DNA from: Acidimicrobiia bacterium
GTDB lineage: Bacteria; Actinomycetota; Acidimicrobiia; Acidimicrobiales; Acidimicrobilacustridaceae
DNA length: 60,134 nucleotides
Assembly (NCBI GenBank): GCA_020832495.1
Contig: JAFIEP010000095.1
Coordinates: 1-60,134, forward strand
Direction of reading: 5' to 3'
The notes under the pieces were generated by a model. It was not told where the DNA came from. It saw only the letters and a list, made by a program, of their open reading frames with translations, and did no database searches. The position numbers and the translations under genes were made by a program. This document shows, piece by piece, positions 6,261 through 15,256 of this stretch (within the stretch, counting starts at the first letter, position 1; every line of letters starts with the position of its first letter).

Positions 6261-8555
6261 ATGGTCGAGTCCCCACAACCCAGCCACGCCCGTGCGCCCC
6301 GCCGCTCCGTCGGGGGCCCCTCGTTGCCAGGGCGGCTGGTCTCCCACGCCGTGCGCGCCCTGATGGTGTCGGTGGTCGTGGCGGTGGCCGGCGTCGCCGT
6401 CGGGGTGGCCTCTGCGCTGCCGGGACCGCTCGATCGGACCGACCCCGCCGGTGCCACCACCCGCACCTTCGGGGGCACCCCGCTCGACGAGGTGCTGGCC
6501 GCAGCACAGGCCAACGCTCGACCGGACTGTGGGCTGAGTCGCGACCGCCTGGCCGCCATGATGATCGTCCCCACCTTCATCGAGACCGGTGCACCGGCCA
6601 ACCGGGCGCCGGGGCCGATGACGCTCAGTCGCTGGGACCTGCAGTCGTCGCTGTACGCCTTCGGCTCCTCTTCGACGGCGTACCAGCGTGCCTACTGGCA
6701 TCCGGGTGTCGGCCAGTGGCAGTTCGACTCGGCGGGTTTCTGGCCGCTCACTGCGGCCGACGCCATCGATGCACGCCAGTCGGCGCAGTTGGCAGCGCAG
6801 ATCATGTCCAGCCGCTACTGCGCCTCGACGGCCACCACTGTCGGCAACAAGATGCGCTTCGCCTGGGGTCCCTGGTACTACTGCACCACCTCGGGCGACA
6901 ACGTCTGCATCCTGCGCTTCCGTGAGATCTTCCAGAACGGCGAGCTCACCAACATCGTGCGGGACAACAGCGTGAGCCGCTACGGGGGCATGGTGCAGCG
7001 CACCTGCCGAGTGCGCGGCATCGGCGAGGTGTCGTGCTGGTACATCGATCCGGCCAAGGCCGAGGGACACGCCTCGTGGGCCGTGCCCTCCGCTGCCCCG
7101 ACGCCGGTGACGTCGCCCTTCTACGTGTTCGAGGCCAACGGTCGCGAGTACCGCTACTGGCTGCGGCAGGACTCGGGCTACGACCGCACGGTGCTGGCCC
7201 ACAAACCAGTGACGGCCAACGCCCGCACCAGCCTCACCTGGAAGCTGGCCACCGACGCCGTCGACGGACTCTGTGACCTCGACGCGGGGAGGGGTGCCTG
7301 TAGCGAACCCTTCGGCTCACTCGACGCCCTGGTGGCCCAACCCGGAGGGGTGTTGGTAGCCGGTTGGGTGATCGACCCCCACACCTCCGATCCGATCCCC
7401 ATTCGCATCGAGTCCGACGGTCGTGTCGTGGCCGAGGTGCTCGCCGATCGACATCGGGACGACCTCGGCGCCGCCTTCCCGGCGTACGGGCCGAACCATG
7501 CCTTCCACCACTTCCAGCCGCTGGCGGCGGGTCAGCAGCGGGTGTGCGTGTACGGCGTGGACACGGCACCACCCATCGTGGGTGACCTCGAGATGGGGTG
7601 CGCCACGGTGACGGTCATGTCGGGGTCGCCGTTCGGGTCGCTCGACCATGTGGACGTCACCGGGCCGGGGTCGATCCGTGTACGCGGGTGGACGATCGAT
7701 CCGGACACCGCAGCGTCGATCCCGGTGCACGTGTACGTGAACGGGATCGGCAGAGCGAACGTCGTCGCTGACCGACCACGCACCGACGTGGCCGCTGCCT
7801 TCCCGCTGTACGGACCAGATCATGGCTTCGACATCGCAATCGACGGCTTGTCAGCCGGCGAGAACACCGTGTGCGTGTTCGGCATCGAGTCGGCGGGGCC
7901 GGGGTCGAACACGCTGTTGGCCTGTCGAACGGTGACGTTGGACCTGGGGGCGCCGCCGTTCGAGCCGGGGACGTGCGAGGCCGGGTCCGGCAACGGTCCG
8001 TTCCGAGATGTGCCGGCCCAGCACCAGTTCTGCCGTCCCATCGAATGGCTCGTCGAGGCCGGCCTCTCCTCGGGCTTTCCGGATGGGACCTTCCTGCCGA
8101 CGTCCCCGGTGAGTCGTCAAGCGGTTGCGGCGTTCCTGCATCGTCTGGCCGGTGAGCCGGCGTCGGGGGCGTCGGAGCCGTCCTTCGACGATGTGCCGGC
8201 GAGTCATCCCTTCTTCGAGGCGATCCAGTGGATGGCGGCGACGGGCGTCTCGACCGGGACCCCCCAACCCGATGGGAGCACGTTGTTCGCTCCGGCGTCC
8301 CCGGTGAGTCGTCAAGCGGTTGCGGCGTTCCTGCATCGTCTGGCCGGTGAGCCGGCGTCGGGGCTGTCAGAGCCGTTCTTCGACGATGTGCCGGCGAACC
8401 ACCCGAACTTCGAGGCGATCCAGTGGATGGCCGCCGTGGAGTTGTCGACGGGGTCGATCGGCGCCGACGGTTCTCGGAGGTTCGCTCCCGGGGAGGTAAT
8501 CTCCCGTCAGGCAATGGCAGCCTTCCTCCATCGCAGCGCCGCGGGCGCGACGTGA
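6261..8555 (+). CDS. Exported SLH-domain cell-surface protein
   Basis: A 764-residue exported protein. After a basic N-terminus, one hydrophobic segment (about 37-53) ends in a signal-peptidase-like ASALPG. Residues about 75-190 resemble a lysozyme-like or lytic-transglycosylase-like fold, with FIETG followed by WHPGVGQWQFDSAG, and contain several cysteines; catalysis is only inferred. Two ~104-residue modules follow, starting FGSLD (about 352 and 456), each with a GW-IDP core and conserved Cys pairs. Three S-layer homology domains (about 581, 641 and 707 onward) close the protein, each with a SRQA-AAFLHR helix, and would bind cell-wall polymer. ATG 6261 was chosen for its GAGGA site and position before the signal peptide. 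A longer frame to 6147 exists but would bury the signal. Confidence 0.8.
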   Translation: MVESPQPSHARAPRRSVGGPSLPGRLVSHAVRALMVSVVVAVAGVAVGVASALPGPLDRTDPAGATTRTFGGTPLDEVLAAAQANARPDCGLSRDRLAAMMIVPTFIETGAPANRAPGPMTLSRWDLQSSLYAFGSSSTAYQRAYWHPGVGQWQFDSAGFWPLTAADAIDARQSAQLAAQIMSSRYCASTATTVGNKMRFAWGPWYYCTTSGDNVCILRFREIFQNGELTNIVRDNSVSRYGGMVQRTCRVRGIGEVSCWYIDPAKAEGHASWAVPSAAPTPVTSPFYVFEANGREYRYWLRQDSGYDRTVLAHKPVTANARTSLTWKLATDAVDGLCDLDAGRGACSEPFGSLDALVAQPGGVLVAGWVIDPHTSDPIPIRIESDGRVVAEVLADRHRDDLGAAFPAYGPNHAFHHFQPLAAGQQRVCVYGVDTAPPIVGDLEMGCATVTVMSGSPFGSLDHVDVTGPGSIRVRGWTIDPDTAASIPVHVYVNGIGRANVVADRPRTDVAAAFPLYGPDHGFDIAIDGLSAGENTVCVFGIESAGPGSNTLLACRTVTLDLGAPPFEPGTCEAGSGNGPFRDVPAQHQFCRPIEWLVEAGLSSGFPDGTFLPTSPVSRQAVAAFLHRLAGEPASGASEPSFDDVPASHPFFEAIQWMAATGVSTGTPQPDGSTLFAPASPVSRQAVAAFLHRLAGEPASGLSEPFFDDVPANHPNFEAIQWMAAVELSTGSIGADGSRRFAPGEVISRQAMAAFLHRSAAGAT
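8101..8168 (+). repeat. 68-bp direct repeat, copy 1 (SLH-coding)
   Basis: Identical base for base to 8296-8363, exactly 195 bp (65 codons) downstream. It encodes the SRQAVAAFLHRLAGEPASG part of the first SLH domain. Confidence 0.9.
8296..8363 (+). repeat. 68-bp direct repeat, copy 2 (SLH-coding)
   Basis: Second identical copy, in frame with the first. Recombination between the copies would delete or add exactly one SLH unit without breaking the frame. Confidence 0.9.
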
Positions 8556-8678
8556 TCCCGCGTCTCCCGCTTCTCGGACCTGAGCGGGTCACCACGTTCA
8601 CGGTCATCTGCTGAGCAACCGCGCCATGCACGCTGGACCTCCTGGGAACCGTCGCTGCCGTCTCCTGCGAGGGACGCG

Positions 8679-11540
8679 ATGACCGCTCGTGACACTCCGG
8701 CGCCTGCGATCGCTGCCCTCCGCCGCTCGTGGCCCCTGCTCGTCTTCGTCCTGCTGGCCTTCGCTTTCACCCCCAAGGCCTTGACCGGACAACGCGTGCT
8801 GGCCCCGGTCGACATGCTCGAGGCAGAAGCTCCCTGGCGGGCGGACCTGCCCCACGACCCCTACGTCCACTCGCCCGAGCAAACCGACCAGATCGAAGGA
8901 CTGCCCAACACCGTCGAGTTCTTCCGAGAGTTGCGCAGTGGCCGCTTCCAGCAGTGGGACCCACAGATCGGCGCCGGTGGTCCGACGGGTACCCAGCCGC
9001 TGTGGGGACTGCTGTCGCCGTTCCACGCCGGCTATCTGTTTGCACCCGAGTGGTACGCCCCTGCGCTGCGGGTGTTCGCCGCACTGGTGGCCGGCATGGG
9101 GTTCACCTTCCTCTTCCTGCGCAACCTCGGCGTGTCGCGCACCGCGGCCGTTTTGGCCGGCGCCGCCTATGCGTTCAACGGGGCCAACCTGGTGTTGCTG
9201 AACCGGATCATGGCCGTGTTCTTGCTGCCGGGCTTGTTGTGGGCCTGCTGGCGGGTGCTGCATCGACCTTCGGTCGGGTCAGTGGCCGGGGTGGCGGTCT
9301 TCACTGCCTGGGCCTGGCTGGAGGGCTTCCCGTCGGGGTTCTTCTACAACCTGGCCACCGCCGCGCTGCTCGTCACCTGGGTGCTCGTGTGGCGGCTGGT
9401 GGAATCCCGCGCCGGACCCGAAGGTGCGCCGGCGCGCCGGTGGCCCTCTCCGGAGGCATGGCGGGCGGCACTCGCCCGTGGTGTCGCGGCGGCGGTCGGG
9501 GTGGGCTGGGGGGTGGCCGTGGCCGCCATCAACCTGCTGCCCTTCCTGAGCGAGATCGTGCGAATCGGGTCGCTCGACAGCCGCGTCTACGACCGCCGCT
9601 TCCACCTGTCGAGCCTCACCATGTTCGGCCTGGTGGACCCCACCGCTGGCGTGGGTCCTCCGGCGGTCGGCGTCACCTGGGCCGGGATCCACCCGGTGGA
9701 GGGGACGGTCGTCGTCGGGCTGCTGGCGGTCGTGGGCGCGTTGGCGGCGGTGGCCGCTGCGGCGGCCGGTCGCCTGCGCATCCCCGAGCAGGCAGCCTCG
9801 GTGTGGGCCTTCTTCGCCGTGGGCACACCGCTCGTGACGTTGCTCGTCTACTTCCCGACCCCGCTGCTCGATCTCGTCTACAAGGTGCCGGGGTTGGCCC
9901 AGGGGCCGTTCACCCGTGCCCGGTACCTGATCCCCTTCGGCATCGTGGTGCTGGCAGCCATCGGTTTCGACGGACTCGTCCGTCGCTCCACAGCGGTGCA
10001 CCGGCCGTGGCGCGGGTGGGCGATCGGCTCGCTGGCGCTGACCGGTGCCATGGCATTGTGGGCGGCACCGTCGTGGTTCGACACGGCCTCGGCGGCTGAC
10101 CAACTTCCGATCGTGGCTCGCTCCCTGGCGGTCGGCGCCGCGCTCACCGCTGTGGTGGTGGCCCTCGTCGTGGTGGCTCGCCGACGACCGTCACTGCGGC
10201 CGCTGGTGGTGGTGGCCGGCTGCGTGGTGGTCTTCGTGCAGTTGGCGGTACCGCTGCGTGGGTACACGCCCGAGGCGCCCATCGGGCGGTTCTTCCCCGA
10301 GACCGAGGGACACGCCACCATGGCGGAACTCACCGACGGTCGCTACCGCTTCGCAGCGACCATGTTCAACTTCTACCCGAACTCCTCCACCGTCTACGAC
10401 CTGCACGACCTGCGTGGGCTGGTGTTGCGCGACGACGCCTTCCGCGGGCACATCCTGGCGGCCAACCCGGGGGCGTTCGACCGGGACCCGCTGAAGCTGC
10501 TGATCGATCGTGACGAGTGGACGCTCGACGCACCTGTCTACGACGAGTACGCCGTGCGCTACCTGGCGCTGGACCTCACCGAGACCCCCTACGGCGACAT
10601 CGAGCCGGTGGTGGCCGAATGGGACCGCTGGGAGTCGACCGCAGGCCGGCCCGACGAGATCCTGCCGGCGCCCGACGGCGAGGTGACCGCCCTGGCAGTG
10701 GGACTACGTGCGGGGGAGGGCTGCGAGGCCGCTCGGACCACGGTGACCGTGACCGACGACAACGGTGCATCGGTGTCGGCCACCCGACGCGCTGCCGTGG
10801 CCGGTGGCGGGACGTGGCAGTGGTTCGGGCTGCCGGTCGATGCCGGGCTGTCGGGTGGCGAGTTGGCGGTGAGTATCGAGGTGGACGACCCCGTGTGCGA
10901 CTTCGAGGTGGGGGTGAACGACGCCGCCGGCGGCGCACTCGCCGCACAGTGGATGGTGGACGACCCCGACGACGGCGTGCGCCTGGTGGCCAACGAGGGT
11001 GCGCTCGTCTACGAGCGTCCGAATGCCTTCGAGCTGGTCACGGTGCACGACCGGTGGGAGGTGGTGGACGATCCCACCACGGCCGTCGAGCGCCTGGCCG
11101 AGCGGACCCCGGGCGTGGAGTACCCGGCGCTGGTGGTGGGACCGGTGCCGGCGGAGGCGGCGTCGGGCCAGGGCGGTGCTGCAGAGGTGCACGGCTGGCG
11201 TTTCGGCGACGACCGGGTCGAGGTCGACGTGACCGCCGAGGACACGGCGCTGCTGGCCGTACGCCAGAATCACTCACCGGACTGGAAGGTGCACATCGAC
11301 GGCGAGCCGGTGGAGCTGGTGGCCCTGAACGGTTCGCAGCAGGCGGTGTTCGTACCGGCAGGGGACCACCGCGTGGTGTTCACCTACGAACCAGCCGCCT
11401 TCCGTGTCGGTGTGACGGTGAGCGCCGTGGCGCTGCTGGCGCTGGTCGTCGCCGGGGCGTGGGTGGGGTGGCGTCGGCTCGCTCGTCGGGCGTCCCACCA
11501 CGACGAGCCGGAACTCGTCGAACCCACCGACGGTTGGTGA
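8679..11540 (+). CDS. YfhO-like large membrane protein (GT-C type)
   Basis: A 953-residue protein with about 11 hydrophobic helices between residues 18 and 510, then a long extracytoplasmic domain (about 520-910) and one last helix (about 912-935). The first extracellular loop has the acidic LEAEAPW and WDPQIGAGGP segments typical of YfhO/GT-C membrane glycosyltransferase-like proteins. C-terminal features NHSPDWKVHIDG and ALNGSQQAVFVPAG also match the YfhO family. Relatives are implicated in glycosylating wall polymers with lipid-linked sugars; the substrate here is unknown. The start is ATG 8679 with GAGGG 5 nt upstream. An 18-codon frame (8626-8682) overlaps the start as ATGA. It ends 131 nt before a convergent GT2 gene. 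Confidence 0.78.
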   Translation: MTARDTPAPAIAALRRSWPLLVFVLLAFAFTPKALTGQRVLAPVDMLEAEAPWRADLPHDPYVHSPEQTDQIEGLPNTVEFFRELRSGRFQQWDPQIGAGGPTGTQPLWGLLSPFHAGYLFAPEWYAPALRVFAALVAGMGFTFLFLRNLGVSRTAAVLAGAAYAFNGANLVLLNRIMAVFLLPGLLWACWRVLHRPSVGSVAGVAVFTAWAWLEGFPSGFFYNLATAALLVTWVLVWRLVESRAGPEGAPARRWPSPEAWRAALARGVAAAVGVGWGVAVAAINLLPFLSEIVRIGSLDSRVYDRRFHLSSLTMFGLVDPTAGVGPPAVGVTWAGIHPVEGTVVVGLLAVVGALAAVAAAAAGRLRIPEQAASVWAFFAVGTPLVTLLVYFPTPLLDLVYKVPGLAQGPFTRARYLIPFGIVVLAAIGFDGLVRRSTAVHRPWRGWAIGSLALTGAMALWAAPSWFDTASAADQLPIVARSLAVGAALTAVVVALVVVARRRPSLRPLVVVAGCVVVFVQLAVPLRGYTPEAPIGRFFPETEGHATMAELTDGRYRFAATMFNFYPNSSTVYDLHDLRGLVLRDDAFRGHILAANPGAFDRDPLKLLIDRDEWTLDAPVYDEYAVRYLALDLTETPYGDIEPVVAEWDRWESTAGRPDEILPAPDGEVTALAVGLRAGEGCEAARTTVTVTDDNGASVSATRRAAVAGGGTWQWFGLPVDAGLSGGELAVSIEVDDPVCDFEVGVNDAAGGALAAQWMVDDPDDGVRLVANEGALVYERPNAFELVTVHDRWEVVDDPTTAVERLAERTPGVEYPALVVGPVPAEAASGQGGAAEVHGWRFGDDRVEVDVTAEDTALLAVRQNHSPDWKVHIDGEPVELVALNGSQQAVFVPAGDHRVVFTYEPAAFRVGVTVSAVALLALVVAGAWVGWRRLARRASHHDEPELVEPTDGW

Positions 11541-11646
11541 GCGGCGCGCCCGAGCCTGGACGACCGACGCGACCGCCCGAGGTGTCTCGCACCGGAGCAC
11601 CAGCGTTCTGAGGCAAGTTGAGGTGCATAGGTGTGCTTCAACGCGC

Positions 11647-11666
11647 CCCAGTTCGTGGAAGCTGGG
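11647..11666. terminator. Weak hairpin between convergent genes
   Basis: CCCAG (11647-11651) and CTGGG (11662-11666) form a 5-bp stem with a 10-nt loop in the 131-bp gap between the convergent YfhO-like and GT2 genes. No T-tract. It is the only terminator-like structure I see in this gap. Confidence 0.25.
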
Positions 11667-11671
11667 CCGCC

Positions 11672-12601
11672 TCAGTCGGGTGTCTCGGCGATGTCGAGCT
11701 GCAGCGACGTCAACAACAGCTGGAACCCCATGAGGAACGGCACCACGGCCAACAGCACCGTGCCGGTGGTTGGCGTCGTGCCCCCCAGCGCCACCGCCAC
11801 CACCCACAGCCCGACCGCGCTGCCGATGGCGGTGAGGAAGATGCCGGAGAACAGCAAGAGCGCCACGGGCGAGAACGTGCCGATGACGTACTTCAAGATG
11901 ATGCGGCGCCAGAAGCCGAACATGAGCAGGCGCACGAGCGCCGGCACCACCTTGGACAGCCGGATGCCGGACACCTCCTCGCCGTACACGGCCGGCACGG
12001 GCACGTCGCGGGCGCGCACCCCCAAGATGTTGAGGTTGATGAGGAAGTCGTTCTCGAACTCGTAGCCCCGCCGGATGCTGTCGAAGTCCAGCCGCTCCAG
12101 CGCCTGGCGACTGGTGGCCGTGTAGCCGTTCTGTGGATCGAACAGGTTCCAGTAGCCGCTGGCCACCTTGGTGAGGAACGACAGCACCACGTTGCCGAAT
12201 ACCCGGTTGGCCGGCATGCCCTTGAACGACGTCGACGAGTAGAAGCGGTTCGCCTTGGTGAAGCCGTAGCCCTCGTGGACGATGGGGTCGAGCAGTGCCG
12301 GCAGGTAGGCGGGGTCCATCTGACCGTCGCCGGCGAACACCACGTTGATGTCGCTGCCAGCGTCGAGCGCTGCCCGGTGGGCGGTGAGGATGGCGCCGCC
12401 GACGCCCTGGTTCTCCTGACGAATCACTTCGAGACGAGGGTCGCCGGTGGCCACGGCGCGCTCGTAGGTCTCGTCGGTACTGCCGTCGTCGACCACCACG
12501 ATGATGTCGACGATGTCGGGCATCCGCTCCACCACGCCGGCGATGAGCTCCTGCTCGTTGTGTGCCGGCACGACGGCGGCGACGGTGCGTCCCTCGTACA
12601 C
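11672..12601 (-). CDS. Membrane-anchored family 2 glycosyltransferase
   Basis: A 309-residue GT2 enzyme of the polyprenyl-phosphate sugar synthase (DPM1/GtrB) type. The catalytic domain (about 1-225) shows VVPAHNE at 9-15, the nucleotide-binding VVDDGSTD, and the metal-binding region FAGDGQMDP. The C-terminal ~80 residues hold two hydrophobic helices that anchor it in the membrane. Family knowledge suggests it transfers a sugar to a polyprenyl phosphate on the cytosolic face, supplying donors for GT-C enzymes such as the convergent YfhO-like protein. The start is GTG, 2 nt after the stop of the oxidoreductase gene, with GGAG 6 nt upstream. It is therefore the last gene of the minus-strand operon beginning at 17922. 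Confidence 0.85.
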   Translation of the reverse strand: MYEGRTVAAVVPAHNEQELIAGVVERMPDIVDIIVVVDDGSTDETYERAVATGDPRLEVIRQENQGVGGAILTAHRAALDAGSDINVVFAGDGQMDPAYLPALLDPIVHEGYGFTKANRFYSSTSFKGMPANRVFGNVVLSFLTKVASGYWNLFDPQNGYTATSRQALERLDFDSIRRGYEFENDFLINLNILGVRARDVPVPAVYGEEVSGIRLSKVVPALVRLLMFGFWRRIILKYVIGTFSPVALLLFSGIFLTAIGSAVGLWVVAVALGGTTPTTGTVLLAVVPFLMGFQLLLTSLQLDIAETPD

Positions 12602-12603
12602 GG

Positions 12604-13563
12604 TCAGCTCCGCTCCACTGGCGCCCCGGTGGCGTCGATCACCGCCAGGGCCACCTCCAGCGCCCGGCGTCCGTCGTGACCGTCGACGCGGGGGCGGTCG
12701 CCGGCCAGCACGGCCCTTTCGAACTCGGTGAGCTCCACCAGCAGCGGCTCGCCGCGCTGTTCGAGGTAGGGGATCTCCACCACGCCGGTCTGGCGGTAGC
12801 GGGTGCCGCCCTCGTCGACGTACTCGGCGTGGTCCACCTTGTTGATGGTCACCTTGGGGTTGACGAGGTCGACGTCGACGTAGGAGTCGGGTTGGGTGAT
12901 TTCGAGTGAGCGGATCTTCTGCTGGCCGAGTCGGCTGGCGGTGAGGTTGGCCGTCGTGCCGTCGGCGAACGTCAACAGCGTGGCCACCAGGTCGTTCGTC
13001 TGGTTACGGATCCGGCGGCCGACGGCGGCCACGTGGGTGACCGGCGCGTCCACCAAGGAGCAGACGATGTCGATGTCATGGATCATGAGGTCGAGCACCA
13101 CGTCGTCGGGAACCCGCGGCGAGAACACGCTCACCCGCTCGGCGTGGACGTGGAGCACCTCGTCGAGTAGCCGGGGAAGCTCGGCCACCGCCGGGTTGAA
13201 GCGCTCTACGTGGCCGACCATGAGCTGTGCCGCACCGCGCTCGGCGGCGGCGATCATGGCGTCGGCCTCGTCGAGGGTGGTGGCGATGGGCTTCTCCACC
13301 AGACACGAGATGCCGGCATCGAGCAGGAGACACGCGATCTCGGCATGCAGCGGCGTGGGCGAGGCGATCACCGCGGCGTCGACGGCACCGGGGAGGTCCT
13401 CGACCGAGGTGGTCGCCGTGGCGCCGGTGGCGCCGGCCAATGCCTCGGCTCGAGCCCGGTCGGGGTCGACCACGTGGGTGAGCGTGGTGTTGCGCAGCGC
13501 GGTGGCGATGCGGGCGTGGTTGGAGCCCATGATCCCTGCACCGATGACCGCCAACCTAAGCAC
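12604..13563 (-). CDS. Gfo/Idh/MocA oxidoreductase, WbpB-like
   Basis: A 319-residue NAD-dependent dehydrogenase with GAGIMG (8-13) in the Rossmann fold and EKPIA (90-94), the catalytic Lys motif of the family. HVERFNP and the DLMIHDIDI segment carry further active-site residues. Next to a WbpE-like aminotransferase and a WbpD-like acetyltransferase it is best read as UDP-N-acetylglucosaminuronate 3-dehydrogenase, the first step to a 2,3-diacetamido uronic acid. The start is GTG 13563, preceded by GGGAGGT, and it overlaps the aminotransferase stop by 8 nt. The frame is open upstream, but that part is antisense-free shadow of the aminotransferase gene. The pathway assignment is inference from context plus family. 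Confidence 0.82.
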   Translation of the reverse strand: MLRLAVIGAGIMGSNHARIATALRNTTLTHVVDPDRARAEALAGATGATATTSVEDLPGAVDAAVIASPTPLHAEIACLLLDAGISCLVEKPIATTLDEADAMIAAAERGAAQLMVGHVERFNPAVAELPRLLDEVLHVHAERVSVFSPRVPDDVVLDLMIHDIDIVCSLVDAPVTHVAAVGRRIRNQTNDLVATLLTFADGTTANLTASRLGQQKIRSLEITQPDSYVDVDLVNPKVTINKVDHAEYVDEGGTRYRQTGVVEIPYLEQRGEPLLVELTEFERAVLAGDRPRVDGHDGRRALEVALAVIDATGAPVERS

Positions 13564-14662
13564 CGAGCACCTCCCGCACCCCGCCGACGATGCGCTCCAG
13601 TTCCGACGGACCCAGCCCGGGATGAACCGGCAGCGACAGCACCTCGGTGGCCACCCGACGGGCCACGGGCACGTCGGCGGCGGCCACGAGCGGATGGTCC
13701 CGGTAGCAGTCGTGGTCGTCCACCACCCCCGGGTAGTAGACCCCGCAGCCGATGCCTCGTTCATCGAGGCCCTCGGCCACCTCGTCGCGGGTGCAACGGG
13801 CAGCGTCGGTGACCCGGATCGTGTACTGGTGCCACACGTGGTGGACGCCGGGACGGACTGACGGCGTCACCAGACCGTCGATGCCGGCCAGGCCCTCGGT
13901 GAGCGTGGCGGCGTTGGCCGAACGGGCAGCGTCGGTCTCGGCGATGCGGCGGAGTTGGGGGATACCCACCGCAGCCTGGAGTTCGGTCATGCGGAAGTTG
14001 TGGCCCGGGACCTCGTAGCGGTAGCGGGCGCGCATGCCCTGGTTGCGCAACAGACGCAACCGGTCGGCCACCTCGGCGTCGCTGGTGGTGACCATGCCGC
14101 CCTCGCCGCAGGCGATGTTCTTCGTGGCGTAGAACGAGAACGACCCCACACCGTACGAGCCGACGGGCCGGTCGCCGATTCGTGCCCCGTGGGCCTGGGC
14201 GGCGTCCTCTACCAGGGTCAGCCCGTGGCGCTCGGCCATCGGGGAGAGGACCTCCATTCGAGCCGGCTGGCCGTAGAGGTGCACGGGGAGCAGCGCCGCG
14301 GTGTCGGGGCCGATGGCATCGGCCACGGCGTCGGGGTCGACACAGAAATCGTCGGGGTCGATGTCGGCGAAGCGGACACGAGCGCCGCGTTCGAGGATGG
14401 CGTTGAGGGTGGCCACGAAGGTGAACGGGCTGGTCACCACCTCGTCGCCCGGTCCGATGCCGAGCGCCTCGAGGGCGGCCACCAGCGACACGGTGCCGTT
14501 GCTCACCGCCACGGCGTGCTCGACCCCGCACAGGGCGGCCATCAGCTCTTCCAGTTCGGCCACCATGGGGCCCTGGGCCAGTCGCCCCGACCGCAGGACC
14601 GACAACACCAGCTCCTCGGTGCCCTCGGGGAGGGCCACCGTCGAGATGGGGATGGGGTCCAT
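13556..14662 (-). CDS. DegT/DnrJ/EryC1 sugar aminotransferase, WbpE-like
   Basis: A 368-residue PLP-dependent aminotransferase of the DegT/DnrJ/EryC1/StrS family. Lys181 in the FYATKNI motif is the predicted Schiff-base lysine. VEDAAQAHGA (151-160) and the nucleotide-sugar-binding SNGTVSL and TSPFTFVAT segments are all present. Within the trio it would aminate the 3-keto group made by the WbpB-like dehydrogenase. ATG 14662 is preferred: its A overlaps the TGA of the acetyltransferase gene and GGAGG lies 7 nt upstream. A GTG one codon earlier (14665) is the alternative. It is translationally coupled on both sides. Confidence 0.85.
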   Translation of the reverse strand: MDPIPISTVALPEGTEELVLSVLRSGRLAQGPMVAELEELMAALCGVEHAVAVSNGTVSLVAALEALGIGPGDEVVTSPFTFVATLNAILERGARVRFADIDPDDFCVDPDAVADAIGPDTAALLPVHLYGQPARMEVLSPMAERHGLTLVEDAAQAHGARIGDRPVGSYGVGSFSFYATKNIACGEGGMVTTSDAEVADRLRLLRNQGMRARYRYEVPGHNFRMTELQAAVGIPQLRRIAETDAARSANAATLTEGLAGIDGLVTPSVRPGVHHVWHQYTIRVTDAARCTRDEVAEGLDERGIGCGVYYPGVVDDHDCYRDHPLVAAADVPVARRVATEVLSLPVHPGLGPSELERIVGGVREVLGA

Positions 14663-15189
14663 CACAGCCCCTCCGGGCGCTGGTGGTCGTGGCTGACGAC
14701 CTGGCCGTCGCGGTCGACCCAGCCCACCCGACGCGCCGGGTTGCCCACCACCAGTTCATTTGCCTGCACGTCGCGGGTCACGACGGATCCGGCACCGATC
14801 ATGGCGTGGCTTCCGATGGTGATGCCGCACACGATGGTGCTGTTGGCGCCGAGCGAGGCGCCGTTCGCCACCACCGTGGGGTGGACTTCCCACGTGGTCA
14901 GGAAGGCGCGGGGGAACAGGTCGTTGGTGAACACGACGCTCGGCCCGACGAACACGTCGTCGCCCAGGGTCACCCCGGTGTAGACCGACACGTTGTTCTG
15001 GACCTTGGTGCGCTCGCCGACCACTGCTCCGTCGTCCACGTAGGTGTTCTTGCCGAGGTTGGCGCCGGCACCGATGCGGGCACCGGAGCGGATGTGGGCA
15101 TGGTGCCAGATCCGCGCGCCGGCGCCGATGTGGGCGCCGTCTTCCACGGTGGCGGTGTCGTGGGCGTACCAGTCTCGTTCGCTGTCCAC
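14662..15189 (-). CDS. Left-handed beta-helix N-acetyltransferase, WbpD-like
   Basis: A 175-residue hexapeptide-repeat acyltransferase. Isoleucine-rich triplets such as GARIGAGANLG and GVTLGDDVFVG run from about residue 14 to 150. NDLFPRA and the NPAR near the C-terminus are typical of the WbpD/WlbB group that N-acetylates the 3-amino group of UDP-2-acetamido-3-amino uronic acid. The length is close to the family norm. The start is GTG 15189 with GAGG about 6 nt upstream; the open frame extends further but only as shadow. Directly followed by the WbpE-like gene with a 1-nt overlap. It is cytosolic. Confidence 0.82.
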   Translation of the reverse strand: MDSERDWYAHDTATVEDGAHIGAGARIWHHAHIRSGARIGAGANLGKNTYVDDGAVVGERTKVQNNVSVYTGVTLGDDVFVGPSVVFTNDLFPRAFLTTWEVHPTVVANGASLGANSTIVCGITIGSHAMIGAGSVVTRDVQANELVVGNPARRVGWVDRDGQVVSHDHQRPEGL

Positions 15190-15256
15190 TGTGATCCTCG
15201 GGTTCGGCCGAAGAGCGACGCTAGCGGAGCGCCGCAACGCTCCGCACGCCTCGTGC

